Below the pieces are notes generated by a model that saw only the letters and a program-made list of their open reading frames with translations, had not been told where the DNA came from and made no database searches. The translations under genes were made by a program, and so were the position numbers. 64,000 nucleotides of DNA, from NCBI GenBank assembly GCA_025463005.1, contig JAOAPR010000012.1, forward strand, positions 62,001 to 126,000, given 5' to 3'. Position 1 is the first letter of the stretch; each line of letters starts with the position of its first letter. Source of the DNA: Bryobacterales bacterium (GTDB lineage: Bacteria; Acidobacteriota; Terriglobia; Bryobacterales; Bryobacteraceae). Below, piece by piece: positions 16,943 through 24,966 of the stretch.

Positions 16943-17508
16943 CGATCCCCCCTGCGGGTAGCGGCCAGCGTAGCCCGCAGCACCAGGTAAAAAATAATAG
17001 ATGCCGTCAGCGCAATTCCTGTGCCGCGCAACGCCACCGTGGGAAGCCAGCCGGATCGCAGATAGAAGGCTGCCAGGAGGCCCAGGAATACCAGCCGAAC
17101 TACGCCTTTCGCCACGCTGGGCGAAAATTTTAGCGATATCCAGACCGCCGCCGTGCTGACGGCCAGAGAGAGCGTCAAGCCCAACGCGGCGCATTCGGCG
17201 AGCGAGCGCAAATCGGGCCCCACTACGATCCGGCCGGCGCGCGACACGTACACAGTGATCATCCCCAGCAGCAACATCGCGCCTGCGACCAGTTCGCCAT
17301 ACAACACTGAGACCACGACGCGCGCCAAGGCATTCTGAATTGAGGGCTTCGTCTCGAACTCCGCCGCAGCCACGGGCGCGGCGAAGACTACCCCCAGGCA
17401 GGCATATGCTCCGAGCATAACCGAGTCCAGGAAATCCCTACCCTTTTGCCATGGCAGAAATACCCCAAATACGGCAAGCAGAAGTAGGTAGACCGGCAGT
17501 GTCCGCAT
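16939..17508 (-). CDS. Membrane protein of unknown function
   Basis: From ATG 17508 this is 189 residues with five or six predicted helices and no catalytic motif I recognise. The choice of ATG 17508 rests on AAAGGGA four bases upstream and on the protein then beginning at once with a helix (RTLPVYLLLLAVFG). ATG 17574 or GTG 17628 would add 22-40 polar residues. Its TGA overlaps the start of the CPBP protease. The layout (two polytopic proteins, one with permease-like repeats, one a protease) recalls ABC-permease/CPBP pairs, but no ATPase gene is next to it. Confidence 0.6.
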   Translation of the reverse strand: MRTLPVYLLLLAVFGVFLPWQKGRDFLDSVMLGAYACLGVVFAAPVAAAEFETKPSIQNALARVVVSVLYGELVAGAMLLLGMITVYVSRAGRIVVGPDLRSLAECAALGLTLSLAVSTAAVWISLKFSPSVAKGVVRLVFLGLLAAFYLRSGWLPTVALRGTGIALTASIIFYLVLRATLAATRRGDR

Positions 17509-17613
17509 CCCGTCCCTTTGGAATCCTAACCGTCGGCGCAGATGGGACGCCTCCTCTGCCAATTCCACCCTCATTTGCCAAATCCCGTCCAGACATGGTA
17601 CCAATCGACAAGA

Positions 17614-17658
17614 CCCTAAAGGAGTCACCTTACGGGGTGTTAGGGCTATTTTCCCTAA
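17614..17658 (+). promoter_or_regulatory. Alternative hairpins in the leader before the PilZ gene
   Basis: CCCTAA (17614-17619) can pair with TTAGGG (17640-17645), reinforced by CACC (17626-17629) with GGTG (17636-17639). The same TTAGGG can instead pair with a second CCCTAA at 17653-17658 across a 7-nt loop. The bulge of the first hairpin contains AGGAGT. A 19-codon frame begins at GTG 17637. Mutually exclusive stems suggest a switch, but none of the known c-di-GMP riboswitch cores is visible. Confidence 0.35.
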
Positions 17659-17708
17659 GCCGGAGCGCTAATCGACCGCCGCCGGCTGTCCGATAACACC
17701 AGTAGATT

Positions 17709-18092
17709 ATGTTAGATCGCCGAGTCGAGCCGAGAATGCTGTGTGCGGATCTGGTCGATATTGAGTGGAAAGATCCCAATGGACGGACCCGCCGCGGTGT
17801 TGCCAACCTTGAGGATATTTCCCTCTCCGGGGCTTGTTTGCAGGTAGATAGACCGGTTCCGCTCGGTACCGCGCTCCACATCACCTATCCGAATGGCGAG
17901 CTCACCGGAAAAGTAAAATACTGTGTGTTCCGTGAAATCGGCTATTTCCTGGGGATCGAATTCAACGATGGCTGCCGCTGGTCACAGCGCAGCTTCCGCC
18001 CGCAGCACCTGCTGGACCCGCGCCGCCTGGTGACCCGAAGCGTGAATCGGATCAAGAGCGAAAACGAAACTCCTCCTCCGTCCATCCATTAA
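17709..18092 (+). CDS. PilZ-domain protein (c-di-GMP receptor)
   Basis: This 127-residue single-domain protein has both c-di-GMP-binding motifs: the N-terminal RRVEPR (RxxxR) and, about 30 residues on, EDISLSGACL (D/NxSxxG). The rest forms the usual beta barrel with a basic C-terminal extension (RRLVTRSVNRIKSE). Such proteins change activity of envelope or motility partners when c-di-GMP rises. The exosortase gene follows, but about 100 bp away, so co-regulation is only possible. HD-GYP and GGDEF-like proteins elsewhere in the window fit an active c-di-GMP network. Confidence 0.9.
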   Translation: MLDRRVEPRMLCADLVDIEWKDPNGRTRRGVANLEDISLSGACLQVDRPVPLGTALHITYPNGELTGKVKYCVFREIGYFLGIEFNDGCRWSQRSFRPQHLLDPRRLVTRSVNRIKSENETPPPSIH

Positions 18093-18199
18093 CTCAGGGC
18101 CCGTTTCGAGCCTCCCAGTCACGTGACCAGGGGTCTTGGTACTGGACCCAAGGGGCGTTTCCCGTGCCGCTGCCACGCGGTATGCTGTATCTGAAGCAT

Positions 18200-19108
18200 A
18201 TGGCTACTGTCGCGGACAAATTGCCTGAGCAGGTTCCCACCAAGGTCCGGACGATACCGTGGAGTGCCGTCGCCTGGTTCGGGATCCTGTTGATCGCGGT
18301 TTATTTCCCGATCCTGAAAAGGCTGGTTGCCCAGTGGAGCTCAGATGACGACGTGAGCCACGGGTTTTTCGTCCCCTTGGTCGCGGGTTACATCGCCTGG
18401 CAACGCCGGGACGCGCTCCTCAGCATCGAATGGAAGCCGGCTTGGTGGGGCATCGGAATTCTGGTTTGGGCCGGTTTGCAGGCTTACCTGGGAATGCTGG
18501 GAGCGGAATTGTTCCTCCAGCGCACGGCCTTTTTGCTGTCGCTGCTGGGGATGCTGCTGATCCTGGGCGGGACAGGGCTGGTCCGGGAACTGTTGTTCCC
18601 GTTGCTGCTGCTGCCGTTCATGATTCCGCTTCCGACAGTGGTTTACAATCAGATCACTTTTCCGTTGCAGTTGTTCGCAAGCGCGGTAGCAGAGAAGTCT
18701 TTGGAACTATTGAATATCCCCGTGCTGCGCGACGGAAATATCCTGGAACTGGCGAGTCAGAAACTCTCCGTCGCTGAGGCCTGCAGCGGTATTCGCAGCT
18801 TGCTCTCGCTGTCGTTCCTCTCTCTGGTATACGCCTATTTTTTCGACCGCAAGGTCTGGATGCGGTGGGTTTTGCTGATCGCCACCATCCCCATCGCAAT
18901 TATCGCCAACTCCGCCCGGGTGACCCTCACGGGTGTGTTCAGCGAGATTAATCCGTCGCTGGCGGAAGGATTCTTCCACGAAGCGGAAGGATGGGTGATC
19001 TTCGTGGTAGCCCTCACGATTCTAGTGATCTTCCACCTGCTGCTGAACTGGGTGTACCGCAAATGGCGCCCCGAACCCAGCGTGCCAAAGGAGCAAAGTC
19101 TTGCTTAA
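18200..19108 (+). CDS. Exosortase
   Basis: This membrane transpeptidase-like protein sorts substrates carrying a C-terminal PEP-CTERM or related signal. About eight helices are seen, with the three catalytic positions in place: Cys195 in AEACSGIR, Arg240 in ANSARV, and His260 in GFFHEAEGW. From ATG 18200 the protein is 302 residues, normal for the family; a GTG at 18164 is a longer alternative. The EpsI gene overlaps its 3' end by eight bases. No protein in the window ends with a recognisable PEP-CTERM tail, so substrates must lie elsewhere. Confidence 0.93.
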   Translation: MATVADKLPEQVPTKVRTIPWSAVAWFGILLIAVYFPILKRLVAQWSSDDDVSHGFFVPLVAGYIAWQRRDALLSIEWKPAWWGIGILVWAGLQAYLGMLGAELFLQRTAFLLSLLGMLLILGGTGLVRELLFPLLLLPFMIPLPTVVYNQITFPLQLFASAVAEKSLELLNIPVLRDGNILELASQKLSVAEACSGIRSLLSLSFLSLVYAYFFDRKVWMRWVLLIATIPIAIIANSARVTLTGVFSEINPSLAEGFFHEAEGWVIFVVALTILVIFHLLLNWVYRKWRPEPSVPKEQSLA

Positions 19109-19775
19109 ATTCCTGAAATCTCCGGCCGCTCGAATCGTCACAGCCCTCCTGCTGGTTCAGGCCGCTCTGCTCTATAGCGCCGTCCGTCCCGAATTGATTC
19201 CCCCCAGCCGGTCCCTGGAAGAAATGCCCGGCACGCTGGGGTCCTGGCAACTGGTTCAGACCGGCGTAATCGAGCAGGAAGTGCTGGATGTTCTGAAGGC
19301 AGACGATATTCTGAACCGTGTGTACTGCAATTCGGCGTCCCCGGAGTGCGCGAAGTCCGGACGGGATGCCGCTAGCCTGTTCGTGGCAGGCTTTCGCTCC
19401 CAGCGCACCGGCAAGACGCCCCACTCGCCCAAGAATTGCTTGCCAGGTTCGGGATGGGTGCCCCTTTCCTCGGGGGAACTCCCGATTGACGTTGGACTCG
19501 CTGCCCCTATTTCGGTCAATCGATACGTAATCGCTTACGGGAGCCAGCGGAGCATGGTGTTGTATTGGTACCAATCCCGGGATCGGGTTGTCGCCAATGA
19601 GTACAAGGCCAAGTTCTGGGTGATGGCCGACGCGATTCGCCTGAATCGCACGGACACGGCGCTGGTCCGGGTGATCGTTCCGGTGGTGAATCGGGACGAA
19701 GCGCAAGCCCAGGCGCTCGCTACCGACTTCGTGAAATCGTTCTATTCGACCTTGCTCAATTACCTGCCCAGCTAA
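19101..19775 (+). CDS. epsI: EpsI-family exosortase-associated protein (DUF3485)
   Basis: This 224-residue protein has an N-terminal membrane anchor (AARIVTALLLVQAALLYSAV) and the EpsI core, with KTPHSPKNCLPGSGW and ending in a YWYQSRDRVVANEYKAK-type strand. EpsI proteins accompany exosortases in exopolysaccharide loci; their biochemical role is unclear. The TTG start at 19101 lies inside the exosortase reading frame, so the two are translationally coupled. Confidence 0.9.
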   Translation: MLKFLKSPAARIVTALLLVQAALLYSAVRPELIPPSRSLEEMPGTLGSWQLVQTGVIEQEVLDVLKADDILNRVYCNSASPECAKSGRDAASLFVAGFRSQRTGKTPHSPKNCLPGSGWVPLSSGELPIDVGLAAPISVNRYVIAYGSQRSMVLYWYQSRDRVVANEYKAKFWVMADAIRLNRTDTALVRVIVPVVNRDEAQAQALATDFVKSFYSTLLNYLPS

Positions 19776-19792
19776 AGCAGGTTGTGAGTGGT

Positions 19793-21181
19793 ATGTATTT
19801 CCAGCAGTTCTATCTCGCGTGCCTTTCGCACGCGTCCTACATGCTCGGCTCGGAGGGCGTGGCCTGCGTGGTCGATCCCCAACGCGATGTCGGCATCTAC
19901 CTGGACGAAGCGCGCGCGCACGGCCTAAAAGTCGAGCACATCATTGAAACGCACCTCCATGCCGATTTCGTCAGCGGCCATCGTGAGCTGGCCGAACGCA
20001 CGGGAGCGAAAATCTACCTGGGCGCTTTAGCCGGCGCCACATTTCCGCACATCCCGGTTCGCGATTGCGACGAAATTCGTTTCGGCCGCGTCATTCTGCG
20101 CTTTCTCGAGACGCCAGGCCACACCGTAGAGAGCGTATCCATTGCCGTGACAGACCTGGATCGCGGTGACAAGCCTTTCGCGGTGCTCACCGGAGATACC
20201 CTGTTCATCGGCGATGTGGGCCGGCCCGATCTGGCGCCCAATCTGACTCCGCAGGACTTGGCCGGAATGCTGTTCGATTCGCTCCACAACAAGTTGCTTC
20301 CCCTGGGCGACGATGTCGAAGTTTATCCGGCCCATGGCGCGGGTTCGCTGTGCGGAAAACAGATGCGTCCCGAGCGGCAGTCCACTATCGGCAAGGAGCG
20401 GGCGCTGAATTACGCGCTGCGGCCGCGCACCAAGGAGGAATTCGTGCGCCTGCTGACCGCCGATCTGCCCGAGCGCCCGAGCTATTTCGCGCTGGACGCC
20501 GAACTAAATCGCGCCGGCGTGCCCGCAGTGGCCGAACTCCCGCCGCTAAAGCTTCTGGATGCCGGCGAATTTGCCGCGCTCCAGCAAGCCGCGGCGATAG
20601 TTCTCGATACCCGCCCCACCCGCGAGTTTTGCGCGGGCCATATTCCCGGGGCGGTTCACATCGCCCTTTCCGGCCAGTATGCTTCGTGGGCCGCGACGCT
20701 CCTGGGGCTCGACCACGACATTCTGCTCATCGCCGAGGATCAGGAAACGCTGGAGGAGTCACGTTTACGTCTGGCCCGTGTAGGCATTGAACGCGTCACG
20801 GGCGCGTTAAGGGACGGAATGGCTGGCTGGGCCGCCGCGCAGCGCCCTATGGCGCAAATCGGACACGTATCCGCCGAGGAACTGGCCAAATTACGCGACG
20901 AGGTTCAGATTCTCGATGTCCGCCGCCAAGCTGAATGGGATGAGGGACACATCGATGGTGCGTCGCTCGTACCACTGCATCAGCTTTCGTCGAGACTCGG
21001 CGAGTTCGACCCATCGCGACCGGTGGCGGTTCATTGCAAGGGTGGGTATCGCAGCGCGATTGCCTGCAGCTTGGTCCAGCGGGCCGGGTTCGAGCAGGTG
21101 ATGAATCTGACCGGGGGTTTCGATGCTTGGCGCGCGTGCGGTTTGCCCGAGGTCAGTACCGGAGTTCAATCGTCGAATTAA
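19793..21181 (+). CDS. Persulfide-dioxygenase-like MBL fold protein fused to two rhodanese domains
   Basis: This protein has about 462 residues from ATG 19793 (a GTG three codons earlier is possible). The metallo-beta-lactamase domain has THLHADFVSGH (about 53-63), TPGHTVES and GDTLFIGDVGRPDL, the mononuclear-iron persulfide dioxygenase pattern. Two rhodanese domains follow. The first (about 265-345) lacks the catalytic cysteine, with ILLIAEDQ at that position; the second (about 365-455) keeps it in VAVHCKGGYRS. Fusions of this kind oxidise or shuttle sulfane sulfur. Only the last domain should transfer sulfur; the first may be structural. Confidence 0.9.
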   Translation: MYFQQFYLACLSHASYMLGSEGVACVVDPQRDVGIYLDEARAHGLKVEHIIETHLHADFVSGHRELAERTGAKIYLGALAGATFPHIPVRDCDEIRFGRVILRFLETPGHTVESVSIAVTDLDRGDKPFAVLTGDTLFIGDVGRPDLAPNLTPQDLAGMLFDSLHNKLLPLGDDVEVYPAHGAGSLCGKQMRPERQSTIGKERALNYALRPRTKEEFVRLLTADLPERPSYFALDAELNRAGVPAVAELPPLKLLDAGEFAALQQAAAIVLDTRPTREFCAGHIPGAVHIALSGQYASWAATLLGLDHDILLIAEDQETLEESRLRLARVGIERVTGALRDGMAGWAAAQRPMAQIGHVSAEELAKLRDEVQILDVRRQAEWDEGHIDGASLVPLHQLSSRLGEFDPSRPVAVHCKGGYRSAIACSLVQRAGFEQVMNLTGGFDAWRACGLPEVSTGVQSSN

Positions 21182-21184
21182 TAA

Positions 21185-21225
21185 GTGTCGAGAAGTGTCT
21201 CGACACGGCACGCAAGAGTGCGTGC
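21185..21225. terminator. Two adjacent perfect hairpins between convergent genes
   Basis: GTGTCGAG/CTCGACAC (21185-21192 with 21199-21206, loop AAGTGT) is followed after one base by GCACGCA/TGCGTGC (21208-21214 with 21219-21225, loop AGAG). They sit just after the MBL-rhodanese stop, between it and the convergent pgsA stop. There is no U-tract, so they may act as transcription blocks in both directions or as 3' protective structures. Confidence 0.5.
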
Positions 21226-21293
21226 GCCACGGATGCCACCCCGACTTCCCTGATTTGTTGATGGCGCCGCGCTCCGTTTTGCGCGGAATGAAA

Positions 21294-21953
21294 TTATTGC
21301 TGGGCCGTCGCGCTACTGCGGGCCATGGCTGCTGCGGCCGCCCGTTTTTTCTGCCGTTCGAACCGCAGCAGTTCACGGCGGCGGCGCAGTTTGACTCCTT
21401 CGTCCACTTTGCGCCAGAACTTCCCGAAGTAGGCAGCCGCGGAAGCGAATCCGAATATCACCACGCCCCACATCGCGAACTGCCCATATGCAGCCAGTTG
21501 GGGCCAGCGGATGCCCCCGATGACCAGTGCGATCGCCGTCACCTGCGTCACCATCTTGGTTTTTCCCAAGTCGCTGGCCCGGATAGTGTAACCGGAGGAC
21601 GCGGCAATGGACCGCAGCCCGGTCACCGCGAATTCCCGGCCGATAATCAGAATCACCATCCATGCCGGCACGCGCTGAATCGACACCAGGGACACAAGAG
21701 CGGCTGAAATCAGCAGCTTGTCGGCAATTGGATCGAGCAGTGTGCCGACGGTGGTCACCTGTCTCCAGCGCCGGGCAAGGTACCCGTCGATCAGATCAGT
21801 CGCCGCCGCGGTCAAGAAGATCCCGAGCGCGAACAGTTCCCGCGATACCGGGATGAGCCGCAGCCAATTGAGTCCGTCCTCTGCCAGCAGAGCGGCCACC
21901 AGCAGCGGAACGAAAAAGATCCGCAGCAACGTCAATAAGTTCGGCAGATTCAT
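21294..21953 (-). CDS. pgsA: CDP-diacylglycerol-glycerol-3-phosphate 3-phosphatidyltransferase
   Basis: This enzyme makes phosphatidylglycerolphosphate from CDP-diacylglycerol and glycerol-3-phosphate at the inner membrane. The 219-residue protein begins NLPNLLTLLRIFFVPLLV, the usual first helix. It holds the CDP-alcohol phosphotransferase motif DGYLARRW...GTLLDPIADK (D-x2-DG-x2-AR-x8-G-x3-D-x3-D). A basic C-terminal tail (RRRRELLRFERQKKR) of about 35 residues extends beyond the usual end. The related CdsA/phosphatidylserine paths are not in the window. Confidence 0.92.
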   Translation of the reverse strand: MNLPNLLTLLRIFFVPLLVAALLAEDGLNWLRLIPVSRELFALGIFLTAAATDLIDGYLARRWRQVTTVGTLLDPIADKLLISAALVSLVSIQRVPAWMVILIIGREFAVTGLRSIAASSGYTIRASDLGKTKMVTQVTAIALVIGGIRWPQLAAYGQFAMWGVVIFGFASAAAYFGKFWRKVDEGVKLRRRRELLRFERQKKRAAAAAMARSSATAQQ

Positions 21954-22023
21954 CCGATGTTTACGATAATACCCCGGTACCCTGGCTCTTTGCCCGCTGC
22001 GATCTAGCCTAGCCCAGCCCCCG

Positions 22024-23742
22024 ATGTATACTAATCCAATACCCGGTCTCGGAGGTCGGGTTCACGTGAGATTGCTTCTCGCTATTTGTGTGTTCGTTAT
22101 TCCCGCGATTTCGATCGCGCAGCCCAAAATCTACCAGCGCCGTATCGCCAATTCCGCGAGCTTCGCCGCCGCCGGTCTGCCTGCGGGCGGTATCGCGCGG
22201 GGCTCGATCTTTTCGATCATCGGCGAGAACTTGGGACCTGCGGGGCTTATCATCGCCAACAACTATCCTGTCGGGACAACATTATCGGGAGTGTCGATCA
22301 CGGTCACGCGCGGCCAGACCACGGTGGATGCTCTGCCTATCGCGATTGCAAACAACGGCGGCGTGGTCAACGCCATCATGCCGTCCAATGCGCCCCTGGG
22401 TCCGGTATCGGTCCAGGTTACCTACAATTCGATCAAGAGCAATCCTGTGCCTGCCACGATCGTGAACAGCAGCTTCGGCATTTATGCGGCGAACGCCGGC
22501 GGTTTCGGTCCCGGAATCTTGCAAAATTTCGTCTCAGCTGCAAGCACGCCGATCAACACGCTGACTCAGCCCGCCAAACCTGGACAAGCCGTGGTGCTAT
22601 GGGGAACTGGCCTGGGGCCCATAACCGGCCCAGACAACGTTACGCCCCCGGCCGGCAACTTGCCGACACCTGTGAAGATTTTCGTCGGAGGTGTTTCCGC
22701 TCAGGTCTCCTACAGCGGGCGAGCCCCTGGGTACGCAGGCTCGGATGTGCTGGTTTTTTCCGTTCCAAGCAACGCTCCGCTGGGCTGCTGGGTTCCTGTT
22801 TACGTGTTTACGGACAATGCCATTACCAGCAATGTCGTCACTATGGCGATCACTGCGGACGGCTCACCGTGCGCCTCTTCGGATACGTCACACGCGCTCT
22901 CCCAGACCTTTGCCACGGGCGGAAGGTTCGGACTCGTGCAACTATTCCGCTCCAGCATTCGTGAGGACATCGGCACCTCGCGCACGTACGACGTGGTCAC
23001 GGACGGAGTACAGATAGACCTGCGTTCGGAAAGCGCCGGCCTGTTTTCCTACAATCCCGCGTTTTCGCTGCCTCCTCCAGGAGCCTGCACCGTTTACACC
23101 GTCGCGGGAAATGTTCTCGACAGGGATCCCGTGCCCGGCGTAACGCCCACGGGAGCCTACTTGAAGGGAGGGACCTCCATCACAGTGTCGGGACAGGCGG
23201 GAGGCGCGAAAATCGTCACGCCATCCAGGAACCCACAGTCCTATTCGCAGCTGGGGTCTAAGATCACGGGATCGGCTTTGGCCGACACGACCATGCTGTC
23301 CCCCGGAAACTATACCGTTACGACCACTGCCGGAGCCGATGTAGGCGGCTTCACGACTTCCGTAACTGTTCCATCTCCGCTCACCTGGACCAATCGGGAT
23401 CAGATCAGCCCGATCATCAGGACGCAAGGCTTGACCGTTAGTTGGAGCGGCGTGACCGATGGTCAAGTGGTCTTCGTTACGGGCGGCGTGACCGATGTCC
23501 CGACGAATTCCTCCGGTGTGTTCTATTGCGTTGCCCCGGCCGGCGCCACTAGCTTTACTGTGCCGCCTGAAATCCTGGCGGCGATTCCGGCCACGCGCTC
23601 ACTCACGCTGCAATCGCGAAGCCTCGTCTATTTGGGTATGGCACCGGGCGCCGGCTCGGCGGCAACGTTCACAGCCCAAGGCATCGCGACAGGTATTGCT
23701 ATGCCGGTTTATATGAGCGGTAAGACCGTAATTTTTAAGTAG
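22024..23742 (+). CDS. Secreted TIGR03437-domain protein (Solibacter type)
   Basis: This 572-residue exported protein has its signal around residues 16-33. The first 280 residues match the TIGR03437 Solibacter pattern: RIANSASFAAAGLPAGGIARGSIFSIIGENLGP-type start (a NSASF/APGxxxxxxG block), PIAIANNGGVVNAIMPSNAPLG, FGPGILQNF, PGQAVVLWGTGLGP and VPSNAPLGCWVPVYV. The rest (280-572) is an Ig-like, Gly/Thr-rich region. The domain is thought to be a surface or extracellular adhesive module; function unproven. The next gene begins 9 bp after its stop, so the two form a unit. Confidence 0.88.
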   Translation: MYTNPIPGLGGRVHVRLLLAICVFVIPAISIAQPKIYQRRIANSASFAAAGLPAGGIARGSIFSIIGENLGPAGLIIANNYPVGTTLSGVSITVTRGQTTVDALPIAIANNGGVVNAIMPSNAPLGPVSVQVTYNSIKSNPVPATIVNSSFGIYAANAGGFGPGILQNFVSAASTPINTLTQPAKPGQAVVLWGTGLGPITGPDNVTPPAGNLPTPVKIFVGGVSAQVSYSGRAPGYAGSDVLVFSVPSNAPLGCWVPVYVFTDNAITSNVVTMAITADGSPCASSDTSHALSQTFATGGRFGLVQLFRSSIREDIGTSRTYDVVTDGVQIDLRSESAGLFSYNPAFSLPPPGACTVYTVAGNVLDRDPVPGVTPTGAYLKGGTSITVSGQAGGAKIVTPSRNPQSYSQLGSKITGSALADTTMLSPGNYTVTTTAGADVGGFTTSVTVPSPLTWTNRDQISPIIRTQGLTVSWSGVTDGQVVFVTGGVTDVPTNSSGVFYCVAPAGATSFTVPPEILAAIPATRSLTLQSRSLVYLGMAPGAGSAATFTAQGIATGIAMPVYMSGKTVIFK

Positions 23743-23751
23743 GAGATCGTC

Positions 23752-24951
23752 ATGAAAAATAAGCTTCTGCTATTTATTGCACTTGCGGTCATCAGCGGGA
23801 TCATTCCGTGTCACGCGCAGTCCAATCCAACTGCCGGCCTGCCACTCCCGCCACCCGACGACTTCCCGGATATCCCCTCTCCGGACGATCCTCCGCCGAT
23901 GTTTGATGACTTTCCACCTCCCCTTACTCCAGATGAATTCGATTTCCCGGATCCCTGGGACATTCCCTTCCCCGGGCCCTTCGATATACCCGATATTCCT
24001 GATTTACCCGATCCGTTCTCTTCTCCGAGTGATTTCGACTTGGAGCTCCCGGTCTTAGGCCATTCCCCCGTTGCGTTTACTCCCGAGCCCCTGCCACTAC
24101 CATTCTTTCCGTCTTTCGCCGGAACCAACGGAACCACTTCCCAAGTCAGGGCTTGCGACCCGGCCCGGGATACACGGATCTTCTTGCCGGACCAGCGTGG
24201 TCAGGTAGACGTGCTCGGCACCTGCCCTCAGCGGAACTTGCGGACGATTCCGCTTCACTTCCAGCCAAACGGAGTTCGTGCCGACCGGGCCGGCGCCGTG
24301 CTGATTGTCACCAGCCTTGATTCTCCCGAGGTCGCGATTATCGATGCTGAAACCTATACGGTCAGCTATGTAAGTCTTAGCTCATCATTTGGCGATATCT
24401 TCGCGAGTTCGGTCGCGTTCTCCGCAGACGGCTCGCTAGCCTATATTGCCAACCACTCGGCATCCAAACCCTTTGTGGCGATATTCGATATGGCATCGAG
24501 AAGAGTGACTACTACGCTGACCGGAATTGGGCCATTTCCCTCCAAGGTCGCGGTTTCCCCGGATGGGACGATGTTGTGGGTTTCCTGCCGGGGCGATGGC
24601 ACTCTTCATGTATTTGACACCCGGACCAACGCTAAAATAGCGATGTTCAACGTGATCAGGCCGCTGGGGATCACCTTTAATCCGACCGGTACTCGTGCCT
24701 TTGTGGCTGCCGCTAACGATTTCGCTCCAGGAACTATCGAAGTGTTCGACGCAGAGAAGCTTACCCGGATCACTTCCATACCCACAGGTTTTGTGCCCCA
24801 AACCATCCTGATCTCGCCCACCGGAAGGCACGGGTTCGTGAACAATCTAAATTCGAGTTTCATCACGCAATTCGATCCAGTGCGGCTCACGTTTGTCCGG
24901 AATATCAACACCAAGGCTGCGGTCTCGGGTATGGGTTTTATCAGGCGATAA
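23752..24951 (+). CDS. Secreted YVTN-type beta-propeller protein with a Pro/Asp-rich N-terminal region
   Basis: The protein has 399 residues with a signal peptide (LLFIALAVISGIIPCHAQ). Residues 25-115 form a low-complexity region built of P, D, F and S (DDFPDIPSPDDPPP, PFDIPDIPDLPDPF). Beyond it lie four to six propeller blades with motifs such as VAISPDGT-like VAVSPDGTMLWVSC, VFDTRTN and FNPTGTRAFVAA. This is the YVTN/surface-layer propeller architecture. It probably acts at the cell surface with the TIGR03437 protein encoded just upstream. No enzyme motif. Confidence 0.82.
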   Translation: MKNKLLLFIALAVISGIIPCHAQSNPTAGLPLPPPDDFPDIPSPDDPPPMFDDFPPPLTPDEFDFPDPWDIPFPGPFDIPDIPDLPDPFSSPSDFDLELPVLGHSPVAFTPEPLPLPFFPSFAGTNGTTSQVRACDPARDTRIFLPDQRGQVDVLGTCPQRNLRTIPLHFQPNGVRADRAGAVLIVTSLDSPEVAIIDAETYTVSYVSLSSSFGDIFASSVAFSADGSLAYIANHSASKPFVAIFDMASRRVTTTLTGIGPFPSKVAVSPDGTMLWVSCRGDGTLHVFDTRTNAKIAMFNVIRPLGITFNPTGTRAFVAAANDFAPGTIEVFDAEKLTRITSIPTGFVPQTILISPTGRHGFVNNLNSSFITQFDPVRLTFVRNINTKAAVSGMGFIRR

Positions 24952-24966
24952 GCGGCGCCTGCCTGC

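Noticed and set aside
17600-17709. c-di-GMP riboswitch in the PilZ leader
   Set aside because: The GEMM-I and -II core sequences are not present, only generic competing hairpins.
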